Source: Acetobacterium wieringae
GTDB taxonomy: Bacteria > Bacillota > Clostridia > Eubacteriales > Eubacteriaceae
Direction of reading: 5' to 3'
Length of the DNA: 64,000 bases
NCBI RefSeq assembly: GCF_001766835.1
Contig: NZ_LKEU01000033.1
Location: 124,001 to 188,000, forward strand
Position 1 is the stretch's first letter, and each line of letters opens with the position of its first letter. Positions 26,540 through 36,492 of the stretch are shown in pieces. The position numbers and the translations under genes were made by a program. Under the pieces are notes generated by a model. That model made no database searches. It had not been told where the DNA came from and was given only the letters and a program-made list of their open reading frames with translations.

Positions 26540-28222
26540 CTATTCCACATAGTATGATAATTTAAGAAATTCTTCCATCGAGGTGATCCCCGAAATGGTC
26601 AGATTGGCAACGCTTTTACGCAGCGGAATCAGCTTCCCGGTTTGTTCCACATAGTTATAAATATCCTCAATCGGTTCTTTTCGGGAAATCAGATTGCGGA
26701 TGGTTTTATCAATCGCCAGAATTTCATGGATGGCGGTTCGGCCCTTGTAGCCGGTATTGTTGCAGATATGGCAGCCCCGACCCCGGTACAGGGTGGTCAG
26801 CCGGGGTTCCCCCAGCAGTTCTTTTTCAATCTCTGAGGCGACGTAGGCTTCCCGGCAGTTGGGACAGATTTTCTTGACCAGTCGTTGGGCCACCACCCCG
26901 GTCAGGGAGTTGGCCACCAGATAGGGTTCGACGCCCATGTCCTGGAGCCGGACTACCGCCGACACGGCGTCGTTGGTATGGAGGGTGGACAGCACCAGAT
27001 GACCGGTAATGGCCGAACGGACGGCAATCGAGGCGGTTTCGGTGTCCCGGGTTTCGCCGACCATGATGATGTCGGGATCCTGCCGCAGGATTGAGCGGAG
27101 TCCCACATCAAAGGTCAGCCCGGCCAGAATATTGACCTGGGTCTGATTGATCTTGGGCAGATTCCGTTCCACCGGATCTTCGATGGTGGCAATATTGACA
27201 TTTCGCTGACTGAGCATTTCCAAAATCATATAAAGGGTGGTGGTTTTGCCACTACCGGTGGGGCCGGTAATATAGACCACCCCATGGGGGCTTTGCAGCA
27301 TCTGGAGGATTTTCTGATAATCCCCATCGTTCATCCCGAATTGACCGGCATGATCCAGGGGGACGTTCATACTCAAAAACCGCATCACCATTTTTTCGCC
27401 GTAGACGGTAGGAATACTGGAGCTGCGGACATTCATCTCAACCCCATCAATACGGATCCGGAAGTGCCCATCCTGGGGCACCCGACGCTCGGCAATATCC
27501 AAATTGGAAAGGATCTTGATCCGGGCAATCAGGGACTGGTGAAGGTTATTGGCCAGGGTCAGGTAGTCAACAATCAGACCATCGATCCGCAACCGGATAA
27601 TGGTCTCTTTTTCAAAGGGCTCGATATGAATATCACTGGCCCCGGCGTTATGGCCTTTTAGCAGCACCGAATTGACCAGATTGACAATCGGGGCGTCCCC
27701 TTCATTGGTGAGGATATCCTCAACAAAAGACAAACTGCTGCCCTCGACGGTTTTATTAGCGGCTTTGGCGGCTTTTTTGGCTTCAATTTCGGTATAGCTT
27801 TTGCGGATGGTCTCGAGAATCACTTCCCGGGTGGCCAGCACCACATCGATGTTCATATTGGTAATCAGCCGCAGATCCTCAATGGCATAAAAATCGAGGG
27901 GGTCATTCATCGCCACCACCAGGTGGTTGTTTTCTTCGCCAATGGGAATCAGGGTATATTTAAAGGCAATATTCTGGGGGATTTTTGCGGCAGCTTCCAG
28001 ATCGATGGGGGTATCCTGCAAGTTCAACACCAGCACATTCAACCGTTTGGACAGAGCCGTCAGCAGTTGGTCCTCGGTAACATAACCATACTCAACCAGG
28101 ATTGCTCCCAGCCGCTTGCTTTTGTCGATTTTCTGATAGGCCAGGGCTTCCTGAAGCTGTTCTTCCCGGATAAAGCCGGCGTTAATTAATATATCACCAA
28201 TACGAATGTTCTTAGTTTCCAT
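26540..28222 (-). CDS. pilB: Type IV pilus extension ATPase PilB
   Basis: Powers pilus assembly. The 560-residue GspE-family protein has the N-terminal MshEN/GspE-N domain (LGAILVEYGYVTEDQLLTAL), which in relatives can bind c-di-GMP, then Walker A GPTGSGKTTTLY, IEDPVE, Walker B DPDIIMVGETRDTETA and STLHTNDA, and a four-cysteine zinc site (CPNC...CHIC). The N-terminal domain being next to a c-di-GMP enzyme gene fits direct control of extension. It is 30 bases after the EAL gene. Confidence 0.94.
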   Translation of the reverse strand: METKNIRIGDILINAGFIREEQLQEALAYQKIDKSKRLGAILVEYGYVTEDQLLTALSKRLNVLVLNLQDTPIDLEAAAKIPQNIAFKYTLIPIGEENNHLVVAMNDPLDFYAIEDLRLITNMNIDVVLATREVILETIRKSYTEIEAKKAAKAANKTVEGSSLSFVEDILTNEGDAPIVNLVNSVLLKGHNAGASDIHIEPFEKETIIRLRIDGLIVDYLTLANNLHQSLIARIKILSNLDIAERRVPQDGHFRIRIDGVEMNVRSSSIPTVYGEKMVMRFLSMNVPLDHAGQFGMNDGDYQKILQMLQSPHGVVYITGPTGSGKTTTLYMILEMLSQRNVNIATIEDPVERNLPKINQTQVNILAGLTFDVGLRSILRQDPDIIMVGETRDTETASIAVRSAITGHLVLSTLHTNDAVSAVVRLQDMGVEPYLVANSLTGVVAQRLVKKICPNCREAYVASEIEKELLGEPRLTTLYRGRGCHICNNTGYKGRTAIHEILAIDKTIRNLISRKEPIEDIYNYVEQTGKLIPLRKSVANLTISGITSMEEFLKLSYYVE

Positions 28223-28252
28223 TATCTTCCTTTTCCAATACCTTCTGGCATT

Positions 28253-30475
28253 TTAAAAAATCTGTTCTTCAAATTCAAAAACCGTCATCGGTTTGCCAAA
28301 ATAATAGCCCTGGATGATATCGCAGCCGAGCGACCGCAGCAGATCCACCTCGGCTTCGGTTTCGATTCCTTCGGCCACCACCGTCATCCCCAGTTTTTTT
28401 ATCATCTTAATGACAGACTCCACCACAATCAGATTCTGCTCCCGCTTGAGATGACTGTTGAAAAAACCCTGATCCATTTTAATGACATCCAGGGGTAAAT
28501 TACCCAGCAGATTGATTGAGGAGTAACCGGAGCCAAAATCATCCATGGCCATTTTAAAACCGTAAAGACGAAAAGCTTCGCCGATCTCAATCATCCGATC
28601 AACATTTTCGAAAATGCTGGATTCGGTCAGCTCGATTTCCAGATTGCTCCGCTTGATCCGATACTGATTGGTAATGTTTAAAACCCGTTCAACAAAATCG
28701 CTCTGTTTAAGATTCTTACGGGAAAGATTAACCGAAATGGAAATTTCCGGATAACCGTCTGTTTCCCAGCGTTTCAGAATGCGACATACTTCTTCCAGCA
28801 TAAACATATCCAGCTTTTTAATAAACCCGGTTTGTTCAAAAATGGGAATAAACTCCCCGGGTGAGATCAGCCCTTTGTGGGGGTTTCGCCAGCGTACCAG
28901 GGCTTCACAACCACAATAGCGGTTGGTGTGGAGATTGTACTTGGGCTGCAGATACATTTCAAACTCCTGGTTTTCCAGGGCATCTTCCATCTGATCGATA
29001 ATTTCTTTTTCATCGCCAATTTTTTTCCGGAAAGCATCGGAATAGAAAAACCAACGCTGGTTCTCCGCCGTCTTGGCAGCAATCCGGGCCATGTTGGCCT
29101 TTTCTCGGATTTTTTCCAGATTCCCGGTTTTATCTTCAATGATATAAATACCAAAATGACAGGACAGCTTTTCCTTAATCCCGATAGTCTCTCGCCTGTC
29201 ATTTAAAATCTGGATAAATTCTTTAATCCGCCGGATTATTTTATCCTGATCGTCACAGACGCAAAGAATCGCAAAATGATCGCCCGAGACCCGGGCATAG
29301 GTTTCCTGTTTGGCCATCCGCTTTTCCAGAATCCCAACCACCAGTCGCAACACCTGATCGCCCTTTTCATGGCCATACTCTTCATTAATAAAACGGAAGC
29401 GGTCAATGTCAAAGGTTAACAAGGCACATTGATTGCAGTTTTTTGATTCCAGAATGGCCGTAGCTTCCTGTTTGAATTTCTGCCAGTTGTTGCCGCCGGT
29501 GACCTCGTCGACATAGGCAACCCGCTCCAGCCGTCGCTTGGAACGGTATTGAAAAATCAGAATGATCACAAACAATAAGGTCATCGCCAGTAGCGCCGCA
29601 ACAATCAGCGAAAAGGAATACCTGCTGATCTGAGTCGTCTGGGCGCTGACCACCTGAGTTGGTACCACGGTCATCATATACCAGTCATTGATGGCCAGCG
29701 GTTTATAAATGGTATGCCGTTCCATGCCCCCATAAAAACTGGTAAAGCTGCCACTTTTACCGGCGGCCATGTTGGCTGCAATGGTCTCGAAAGTGTCGCC
29801 ATCCCGCAAATCGGCTTTTTTTAACAGCTCTAAAATATTCTCAAAGTCACCGGGACTATTGGCATGGGTCGAGGTGACCACCGCATCGCCATTGGCCTTG
29901 ACAATATAGGAATAACCCTGACCGGAGAAGCTTTCCACTTCCAGATATTTTTTTAAATCTTCAGTATTCACCGAAGCCACCACCAGTCCCACCACCTCGG
30001 TACCCCGGTAAATCGGGACGGCATAAACATTGATGGGCTTGTCATCGGTGTAATCGTTGATGGTGTCGGATATGGCTGCATTCCCATTGACGGCTTCCTG
30101 AAAATAAGGCCGTTCGGCAATGTTATAGGCAAGTCCATCGGAAGTCAACACCGCTCCGTTAAGCAGCGCAATCCCCATCCGTTTATAGTGTCCTTTTGAA
30201 GCCTGCAGCGTGATCAAGTTCAACATGGCATTTTGATCATAGTCGCCATGGGCTTCGATCAGCCGGGCAGTGGTCTCCAGATTTTCCAACTCATTATCGA
30301 CCTTGCTCTCAACCAGGGCCGCCCCCCGGGTGCCAACTTCGGAAAGATATAAAAAGGTCTGCGCCTTTAAGGCGTTATCGATCAGAGTAACATAATACCA
30401 GCTCAGCGCAAAAAAAAGAACAACAGTTACAATCGCAATAAAACTGGCTTTAATCTTTTTCGATTTGACAATCAT
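28253..30475 (-). CDS. Membrane c-di-GMP phosphodiesterase with Cache sensor, degenerate GGDEF and EAL domains
   Basis: A 740-residue signalling protein. Two membrane helices (about residues 10-30 and 285-308) flank an extracellular Cache-type sensor domain. A GGDEF-like domain follows (about 315-460) in which the active-site motif reads SGDHF, so cyclase activity is unlikely. The EAL domain (about 475-735) keeps CEALVRW, EIELTESS, DDFGSGYSS, IKMDQ and VVAEGIET, so it should hydrolyse c-di-GMP. It heads the operon with pilB and pilT, linking an outside signal to pilus dynamics and to the riboswitches upstream of the pilins. Confidence 0.92.
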   Translation of the reverse strand: MIVKSKKIKASFIAIVTVVLFFALSWYYVTLIDNALKAQTFLYLSEVGTRGAALVESKVDNELENLETTARLIEAHGDYDQNAMLNLITLQASKGHYKRMGIALLNGAVLTSDGLAYNIAERPYFQEAVNGNAAISDTINDYTDDKPINVYAVPIYRGTEVVGLVVASVNTEDLKKYLEVESFSGQGYSYIVKANGDAVVTSTHANSPGDFENILELLKKADLRDGDTFETIAANMAAGKSGSFTSFYGGMERHTIYKPLAINDWYMMTVVPTQVVSAQTTQISRYSFSLIVAALLAMTLLFVIILIFQYRSKRRLERVAYVDEVTGGNNWQKFKQEATAILESKNCNQCALLTFDIDRFRFINEEYGHEKGDQVLRLVVGILEKRMAKQETYARVSGDHFAILCVCDDQDKIIRRIKEFIQILNDRRETIGIKEKLSCHFGIYIIEDKTGNLEKIREKANMARIAAKTAENQRWFFYSDAFRKKIGDEKEIIDQMEDALENQEFEMYLQPKYNLHTNRYCGCEALVRWRNPHKGLISPGEFIPIFEQTGFIKKLDMFMLEEVCRILKRWETDGYPEISISVNLSRKNLKQSDFVERVLNITNQYRIKRSNLEIELTESSIFENVDRMIEIGEAFRLYGFKMAMDDFGSGYSSINLLGNLPLDVIKMDQGFFNSHLKREQNLIVVESVIKMIKKLGMTVVAEGIETEAEVDLLRSLGCDIIQGYYFGKPMTVFEFEEQIF

Positions 30476-30507
30476 CTGTTATCCTTTCTTTTTGTATCGT
30501 TCTTTCC

Positions 30508-30536
30508 ATTCTACCAAATAAAAAGAACTTATTCAA
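30508..30536 (-). promoter_or_regulatory. Candidate promoter of the phosphodiesterase-pilB-pilT operon
   Basis: TTGAAT (30531-30536) and TAGAAT (30508-30513), 17 bases apart, with an extended TG upstream of the -10. The -35 box lies inside the downstream arm of the carB terminator, so the terminator and promoter share DNA. Confidence 0.55.
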
Positions 30537-30557
30537 TGCGATTGAATAAGTTCTTTT
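30521..30557 (-). terminator. Intrinsic terminator after carB
   Basis: A perfect 17-base-pair stem with a three-base loop: AAAAGAACTTATTCAAT (30521-30537) pairs with its complement at 30541-30557. U-rich sequence follows. It lies 18 bases past the carB stop. Confidence 0.85.
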
Positions 30558-30574
30558 GTTAAGAATCCCGCTTC

Positions 30575-33500
30575 TTAGCGAATATCTTTAATATCCACCA
30601 GTTCGATTTCGGCCATGGTGCGATTGGATTTCAGACAATCCAGGAGCGCCTGGGCGGTATCGAGGGAGGTCAGCAGGGCAATGGAGGTTTCCACACATTT
30701 GCGACGCATTCGGACGTCATCATGATGGGGCATCCGACCCTTACTGGAGGTGGAAATGACATAGTTGAGCTTACCACTTTCGATCAGATCGCCAATATTG
30801 GGCTTGCTTTCGGCCAATCGACGAACCACCTTGGTGGGAATATTGTTTTCGTTGAGAATCAGGGCGGTACCGACCGTTCCGTAGATGGTAAAGCCCATTT
30901 CATGGAACTGGCGGCCAATTTCGACAATTGCTTCTTTATCCCGGTCTTTAACGGTCAGCAGCACGCCGCCGGAACGCTCCATACTCCGGCCGGAAGCCAC
31001 CAGACCTTTATACAGGGCATCAGCAAAGGTTTTGGCGACCCCCAAAACTTCGCCGGTGGATTTCATTTCCGGCCCCAGTTGGGTATCAACATCCTGCAAC
31101 TTGGAAAAACTGAAGACCGGCACCTTCACGGCCACGTAGTCGCCTTCTGGTTGCAGACCCGGGGCATAACCGAGATCGGCCAGCTTGTCGCCGAGCATCA
31201 TCTTGGTGGCAATGTTGACCATCGGAATATCGGTAACCTTGGAAATATAGGGCACCGTTCGGGAGGATCGGGGATTGACCTCGATCACATAGACTTCATC
31301 TTCATAAATGACATATTGAATATTGACCATTCCGACAATATCCAGGGCCTTTACCAGACGGCCAGTGTAGTCAATGATGGTCTCCCGGGTGCGGGCATCC
31401 AGGGTTTGGGGCGGATAAACCGAAATCGAATCACCGGAATGGACCCCGGCCCGTTCAATATGTTCCATGATCCCGGGAATCAGATAGCTCTCGCCATCGC
31501 AAATGGCATCGACTTCGACCTCTTTCCCCATCAGGTACTTGTCAATCAATACCGGGTTTTCCAGTTCCACAGCGGTGATAATATCCATGTACTCCACCAC
31601 GTCTTCCGGTTCGTAGGCGATGATCATATTCTGGCCGCCGAGGACATAGGATGGTCGCAGCAGTACCGGGAAGCCCAAGCCTTCGGCCACGGCCACCGCT
31701 TCAGCCGTGGTATAGACGGTTTCGCCCTGGGGCCGGGGAATCTGGCAGGATTCCAGCAACTGATCAAAAACCTCCCGGTCTTCGGCAGCATCGATATTAG
31801 CTGGCGAGGTACCCAGTACCGGCACACCCATTTCCTCTAAATAGCGGGTCAACTTAATGGCCGTCTGGCCGCCAAACTGGACAATGGCCCCAATCGGCTT
31901 TTCAGTTTCCACCACCGAGCGGACATCTTCCTTGGTCAGTGGTTCAAAATAAAGGCGGTCCGAAGTATCAAAGTCAGTCGATACGGTTTCCGGGTTGTTG
32001 TTGATAAAGATCGCTTCGTAGCCTTTTTCCCGCAGGGCCCAGGCGCAGTGCACGGAGCAATAGTCAAACTCAATCCCCTGGCCGATCCGGATCGGGCCGG
32101 ACCCCAGCACCAGCACCCTTTCTTTGCCCGTCGGATGATCGGCAATAAAGAGGGCCGCTTCATTTTCTTTATCCCGGGTGGAATAAAAATAGGGGGTCTG
32201 GGCGGCAAATTCGCCAGCGCAGGTGTCAACCATTTTAAAGGAGGCGTAACTTTTTTTGACTTCGGCAATTTTCTGGCCGGACAATTCTTCAATGGTTTTA
32301 TCGAGGAACCCAAGCTCCCGGGCCACCCGAACCCGCTCGTCGGTTAATCCCAGGGTTTTTAAGTCCTTTTCCATCACCGCCAGATGGCGCAATTTATCAA
32401 GGAACCACTTGTCAATCCGGGTGATCTGGGTGATCGTATCCATCGAAACGCCCCGCTTAATGGCTTCATAGACCACAAAGGACCGTTCATCGTCGGAAGC
32501 GGCCAGCATTCTCATGATTTCCTCATCACTGGCTTCCACCAGTCGCTCAATGGTCAGGGTTTCGAGACCTAATTCAATGGAGCGAACAGCCTTCATCATG
32601 GCGTGTTCAAAGCTGGAGCCAATCGACATGATTTCGCCGGTGGCCTTCATCTGGGTGCCGAGGGTTCGTTTGGCATAGACAAATTTATCAAAGGGCCAAC
32701 GCGGGAATTTGACGACAATGTAATCCAGGGCTGGTTCGAAACAGGCGGTGGTGGTCCCGGTGACCTCATTGATGATTTCATCCAGGGAAAAGCCCACCGC
32801 AATCTGGCTGGCAACCTTGGCAATGGGATAGCCGGTGGCTTTTGAAGCCAGTGCCGAGGAACGGGAAACCCGGGGATTTACCTCGATCACGGCATAGTTG
32901 AAGTTTTCGGGATTCAGAGCAAACTGACAGTTGCAGCCCCCTTCAACCTTCAGGGCGGAAATGATCTTCAGGGCTGAGGTCCGTAACATCTGGTACTCTT
33001 TATCGCTCAGGGTTTGACAGGGGGCCACGACGATGGAATCGCCGGTGTGAATCCCCACCGGGTCAAAGTTTTCCATACTACAAACGGTGATCACGTTACC
33101 CTTGGCATCCCGCATCACTTCAAATTCGATTTCCTTCCAGCCGGCAATCCCTTTTTCCACCAGAATCTGACTGATTGGCGAAAGCCGGATGCCGTGGGTG
33201 GCAATTTCTTCGAGCTCCTGCTGATTGGCTGCAATCCCGCCGCCGGTACCACCCAGGGTAAAGGCCGGCCGAACGATTACCGGATAACCGATGGTGGCGG
33301 CAAAACGGACGGCATCTTCCACCGTAACCACCACTTCTGAAGGAATACAGGGTTCACCAATTTCCCGCATCATATCTTTAAAAGCCTGGCGATCTTCGGC
33401 TTTTTCAATGGTTTCCAGATTGGCACCGAGCAGCTTGACGCCGTGGGCATCCAAAAATCCTTCTTTAGCCAGCTGCATCGACAAGGTTAAGCCCGTTTGG

Positions 33501-33775
33501 CCGCCCAGGGTGGAGAGAATGCTGTCAGGTTTTTCCATCAGGATGATCCGTCTGATCACTTCCAGGGTCAGGGGTTCAATATAGATTTTATCCGCCATGG
33601 CCTTATCGGTCATAATCGTTGCCGGATTGGAATTAACCAGAATGACTTCCAACCCATAATTTTTTAAGGCTTTACAGGCCTGGGTACCGGCGTAGTCAAA
33701 TTCCGCCGCCTGGCCAATGACAATGGGGCCGGAGCCGATCACCAGGACTCGTTTAATATCGCTTCTTAAAGGCAT
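30575..33775 (-). CDS. carB: Carbamoyl-phosphate synthase large subunit
   Basis: Makes carbamoyl phosphate from bicarbonate, ammonia and two ATP for pyrimidine and arginine synthesis. The 1066-residue protein contains two homologous ATP-grasp halves, recognisable by VLVIGSGPIVIGQAAEFDYAG near residue 10 and VLVLGSGPIRIGQGIEFDYC near residue 550, and ends in an allosteric MGS-like domain (about 930-1060). Length is normal. Its start overlaps the stop of carA by ten bases, so the two subunits are translationally coupled. Confidence 0.96.
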   Translation of the reverse strand: MPLRSDIKRVLVIGSGPIVIGQAAEFDYAGTQACKALKNYGLEVILVNSNPATIMTDKAMADKIYIEPLTLEVIRRIILMEKPDSILSTLGGQTGLTLSMQLAKEGFLDAHGVKLLGANLETIEKAEDRQAFKDMMREIGEPCIPSEVVVTVEDAVRFAATIGYPVIVRPAFTLGGTGGGIAANQQELEEIATHGIRLSPISQILVEKGIAGWKEIEFEVMRDAKGNVITVCSMENFDPVGIHTGDSIVVAPCQTLSDKEYQMLRTSALKIISALKVEGGCNCQFALNPENFNYAVIEVNPRVSRSSALASKATGYPIAKVASQIAVGFSLDEIINEVTGTTTACFEPALDYIVVKFPRWPFDKFVYAKRTLGTQMKATGEIMSIGSSFEHAMMKAVRSIELGLETLTIERLVEASDEEIMRMLAASDDERSFVVYEAIKRGVSMDTITQITRIDKWFLDKLRHLAVMEKDLKTLGLTDERVRVARELGFLDKTIEELSGQKIAEVKKSYASFKMVDTCAGEFAAQTPYFYSTRDKENEAALFIADHPTGKERVLVLGSGPIRIGQGIEFDYCSVHCAWALREKGYEAIFINNNPETVSTDFDTSDRLYFEPLTKEDVRSVVETEKPIGAIVQFGGQTAIKLTRYLEEMGVPVLGTSPANIDAAEDREVFDQLLESCQIPRPQGETVYTTAEAVAVAEGLGFPVLLRPSYVLGGQNMIIAYEPEDVVEYMDIITAVELENPVLIDKYLMGKEVEVDAICDGESYLIPGIMEHIERAGVHSGDSISVYPPQTLDARTRETIIDYTGRLVKALDIVGMVNIQYVIYEDEVYVIEVNPRSSRTVPYISKVTDIPMVNIATKMMLGDKLADLGYAPGLQPEGDYVAVKVPVFSFSKLQDVDTQLGPEMKSTGEVLGVAKTFADALYKGLVASGRSMERSGGVLLTVKDRDKEAIVEIGRQFHEMGFTIYGTVGTALILNENNIPTKVVRRLAESKPNIGDLIESGKLNYVISTSSKGRMPHHDDVRMRRKCVETSIALLTSLDTAQALLDCLKSNRTMAEIELVDIKDIR

Positions 33776-34884
33776 CCTTGTTGCCCCCTTTCCATTAAAT
33801 CAGTGAATTGTTCAAATAAATAGCCGGTATCGTTGGGGCCAGCACTGGCTTCCGGGTGAAACTGCACCGTGAAAGCATGAATGCCGGGATATTCAACCCC
33901 TTCGCAGGTACCGTCATTGAGGTTAAAATGGGTCACCTTGCCCACTTCAGCCGGAATGCTTTCCGGCACCACGGCATAGCCATGGTTCTGGCTGGTGATA
34001 AAGACCCGATCCCGGGTGACATCTTTAACCGGCTGGTTCATCCCCCGATGGCCATACTTCAGCTTGAAGGTTTCCCCACCCATAGCCAGCGCCAGCAGCT
34101 GATGGCCCAGACAGATCCCAAAAATCGGTTTGCCGTATTTGATAAAGTCCTTGAGATTCTCAATAATTTCAATATTTTCGGCCGGATCCCCCGGGCCATT
34201 GGACAACATAATCCCATCGGGATTGAGATTGCGGATCTCATCAATGGTGGTATTGGCCGGCATCACGGTGACATTGCAGCCCAGGCGCAATAGCATCCGC
34301 AAAATGTTGTGCTTATAACCATAATCAATCAGGGCAACGTGGTTGGCCCGGTTGACCTGACTATAATACCAGCCCTTGTTTTTGCGGGTGACCGCCTGAA
34401 CCGGATTGACAACCTTAAAATCCCGGATTTTTTCCAGCAGGGCGTCTTTGGTGGTGGCAATGTCTTCGGTGGTGATCGCCCCATTCATCGTTCCATGTTC
34501 CCGGATCACCCGGGTAATCGCCCGGGTATCGACATCCCAGATGCCGATTTTATCCTGTTCGATCATAAACTCGTTGATATTGTGGGTATTTCTAAAGTTG
34601 GATGGCTCTTCACACCATTCTTTGGTGATATAACCGTTGATCCAGCTGCGTTCCGATTCCATATCGTCGGCGTTAATGCCATAGTTGCCAATGAGGGGAT
34701 AGGTCTGCAGCACAATCTGTCCATAATAAGACGGATCGGTGAGCACCTCCTGATAACCAGTCATCCCGGTCGTAAAGACAATTTCGCCAATGGTGGTGCC
34801 TTCGCACCCAAAATTATAGCCCTCAAACACACTGCCATCCGACAGCACCAGCCAGGCCCGCTTATCTCGTTTGTAATAAGACAT
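33766..34884 (-). CDS. carA: Carbamoyl-phosphate synthase small subunit (glutaminase)
   Basis: Supplies ammonia to CarB from glutamine. The 372-residue protein has the CarA N-terminal domain (LVLSDGSVFEGYNFG) and a class I glutamine amidotransferase domain with the nucleophile in GICLGHQLLALA, HRGMNQPV and the histidine-glutamate end FHPEASAGP. It overlaps carB by ten bases and lies behind the purA terminator, so it likely has a separate leader in the 34885-34910 gap or depends on read-through. Confidence 0.95.
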   Translation of the reverse strand: MSYYKRDKRAWLVLSDGSVFEGYNFGCEGTTIGEIVFTTGMTGYQEVLTDPSYYGQIVLQTYPLIGNYGINADDMESERSWINGYITKEWCEEPSNFRNTHNINEFMIEQDKIGIWDVDTRAITRVIREHGTMNGAITTEDIATTKDALLEKIRDFKVVNPVQAVTRKNKGWYYSQVNRANHVALIDYGYKHNILRMLLRLGCNVTVMPANTTIDEIRNLNPDGIMLSNGPGDPAENIEIIENLKDFIKYGKPIFGICLGHQLLALAMGGETFKLKYGHRGMNQPVKDVTRDRVFITSQNHGYAVVPESIPAEVGKVTHFNLNDGTCEGVEYPGIHAFTVQFHPEASAGPNDTGYLFEQFTDLMERGQQGCL

Positions 34885-34908
34885 TGTTTACCTCCGTATT
34901 CTTTATTT

Positions 34909-34943
34909 CCAAAAAATACCTGATTGCACGCAACCAGGTATTT
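34909..34943 (-). terminator. Intrinsic terminator between purA and carA
   Basis: AAATACCTG (34914-34922) pairs with CAGGTATTT (34935-34943), and the minus-strand transcript continues into six U's. It lies 14 bases past purA and about 25 bases before carA, so it could also work as a leader attenuator for carA. Confidence 0.75.
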
Positions 34944-34956
34944 CAATTTAGCACAT

Positions 34957-36225
34957 TTATCGAATTGCTAAGTCCTCTCGGTTCGGGCCAACACCTACAT
35001 AGGCAATGGTCGTTCCAACCAAGTCTTCAATTGTTTTAATGTATTTTTTTGCATTCTCTGGTAAATCTTCCAGTCGTCGGATACCGGTGGTATCACTGAG
35101 CCAACCGGGAAGGGTGATGTAAACCGGTTCAACCCGCTCTAAATCTTCGGTATTGGGGAAATCTTTAATCAATTCGCCATCTAATGTATAATCCACACAG
35201 ATTTTAATCTCCGGTAGATCGTCGAGTTTGTCAATTTTACATAGTGCCAATTCATCAAAGCCATTGATGGCATGGGTATATTTCAGCACCGGAATATCTA
35301 TCCAGCCCAGGCGACGGGAGCGGCCAGTTCGGGCCCCAAACTCGTCATCCGGTTTTTCACCGGTACCCCGGAGGATATCAATGGTGCCACCAAATTCTTC
35401 CGTCGGAAAAGGACCGGCGCCAACAGCACTGGAAAAGGCTTTGGCCACGCCAATGACCTTATCAATTTTCTTGGCCGGAAAACCACCGCTGACGGCCGCA
35501 TAGGCCGCAATCGGATTGGACGAGGTCACATAGGGGAAGATTCCCAAATCGATATCTTTCATGGCTCCCAATTGACCCTCAAAAAGAATTCGTTTATCAG
35601 CGTCAATCATGTCGTGTAAATAACCAACCGGGTTGACAATCATGTGACCAAAGGTTTTTGCCCAATCCTGACATTTGGCAAACAGGGCTTCCACCGTGTA
35701 GGGTTCTATCTTATAAGAAGCCATCTGGTCATTGACCACTGGCACAATGGTTTCCAGTTTCTTTTTGGCATTGTCAAGATTCAAAAGATCTTCAAAGCGC
35801 AGGCTTTTTCGCATTGCTTTATAAGCATAAGCCTGACCGATGCCCCGCTTGGTTGTACCAATCCCGCCGCTGGCTTCCATCAGTTCGTCCAGTTTTTGGT
35901 GATAGGGCATGAGAATATGTGCTTTGGCCGATATTTTAAGTCCGTCAAGACTGACCTTTGCGGCGATGATCTGTTGCATTTCTTCAAGCAAAACATCCGG
36001 ATTAACCACCACGCCGGTTCCGATTAAACATTGGCAGTTTTTGTTGAAAACACCGCAGGGAATTAAATGAAGTTTGAACACACCATAATCATTAATAACC
36101 GTATGACCAGCGTTGTCGCCCCCTTGAAACCGAACAATTAAATCAGACTGTTTGGCGAAATAATCCACCATTTTGCCTTTGCCTTCATCGCCCCACTGGG
36201 CGCCAACTAATACAGAAATCGACAT
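34957..36225 (-). CDS. purA: Adenylosuccinate synthetase
   Basis: Joins IMP and aspartate with GTP to make adenylosuccinate, the first AMP-specific step. The 422-residue protein begins with the GTP-binding loop VGAQWGDEGKGKMVDYFA and carries the conserved FQGGDNAGHTV, GTTKRGIGQAYA and the GARTGRSRRLGWID segment. Length is typical. It is preceded by an AT-rich gap containing a TATAAT box near 36350, and ends in a terminator. Confidence 0.96.
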   Translation of the reverse strand: MSISVLVGAQWGDEGKGKMVDYFAKQSDLIVRFQGGDNAGHTVINDYGVFKLHLIPCGVFNKNCQCLIGTGVVVNPDVLLEEMQQIIAAKVSLDGLKISAKAHILMPYHQKLDELMEASGGIGTTKRGIGQAYAYKAMRKSLRFEDLLNLDNAKKKLETIVPVVNDQMASYKIEPYTVEALFAKCQDWAKTFGHMIVNPVGYLHDMIDADKRILFEGQLGAMKDIDLGIFPYVTSSNPIAAYAAVSGGFPAKKIDKVIGVAKAFSSAVGAGPFPTEEFGGTIDILRGTGEKPDDEFGARTGRSRRLGWIDIPVLKYTHAINGFDELALCKIDKLDDLPEIKICVDYTLDGELIKDFPNTEDLERVEPVYITLPGWLSDTTGIRRLEDLPENAKKYIKTIEDLVGTTIAYVGVGPNREDLAIR

Positions 36226-36492
36226 CTATTCTCATTCCTTCCATCAACCTCAGACCAGAAAATACAATCAGAACAATTGCATTTCTTATCTATACTATGA
36301 CCTAAATTCGCTTTTAATTTGTTCATTTTGGGATCATTTTTACCCATAGCATTATAACATAAAGTCACCGGAATTGATCCATCTTTTTTTCAAAAATTCG
36401 ATGATATTGTTTTCATAGTTTTCGGGAAGGTTCTTTATCTTAATCGGTATTAATTATTCATCAAGCGTGGCTGCTCGATTAGCTTGACTTCG

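Noticed and set aside
28253..30475. Active diguanylate cyclase in the GGDEF-EAL protein
   Set aside because: The GGDEF motif is replaced by SGDHF, so synthesis is unlikely, though GTP sensing by the domain cannot be excluded.
30722..31840. A long plus-strand frame of 372 codons opposite carB
   Set aside because: It is the antisense shadow of an ATP-grasp gene; composition is H, G and N-rich and no family motif or ribosome site is visible.
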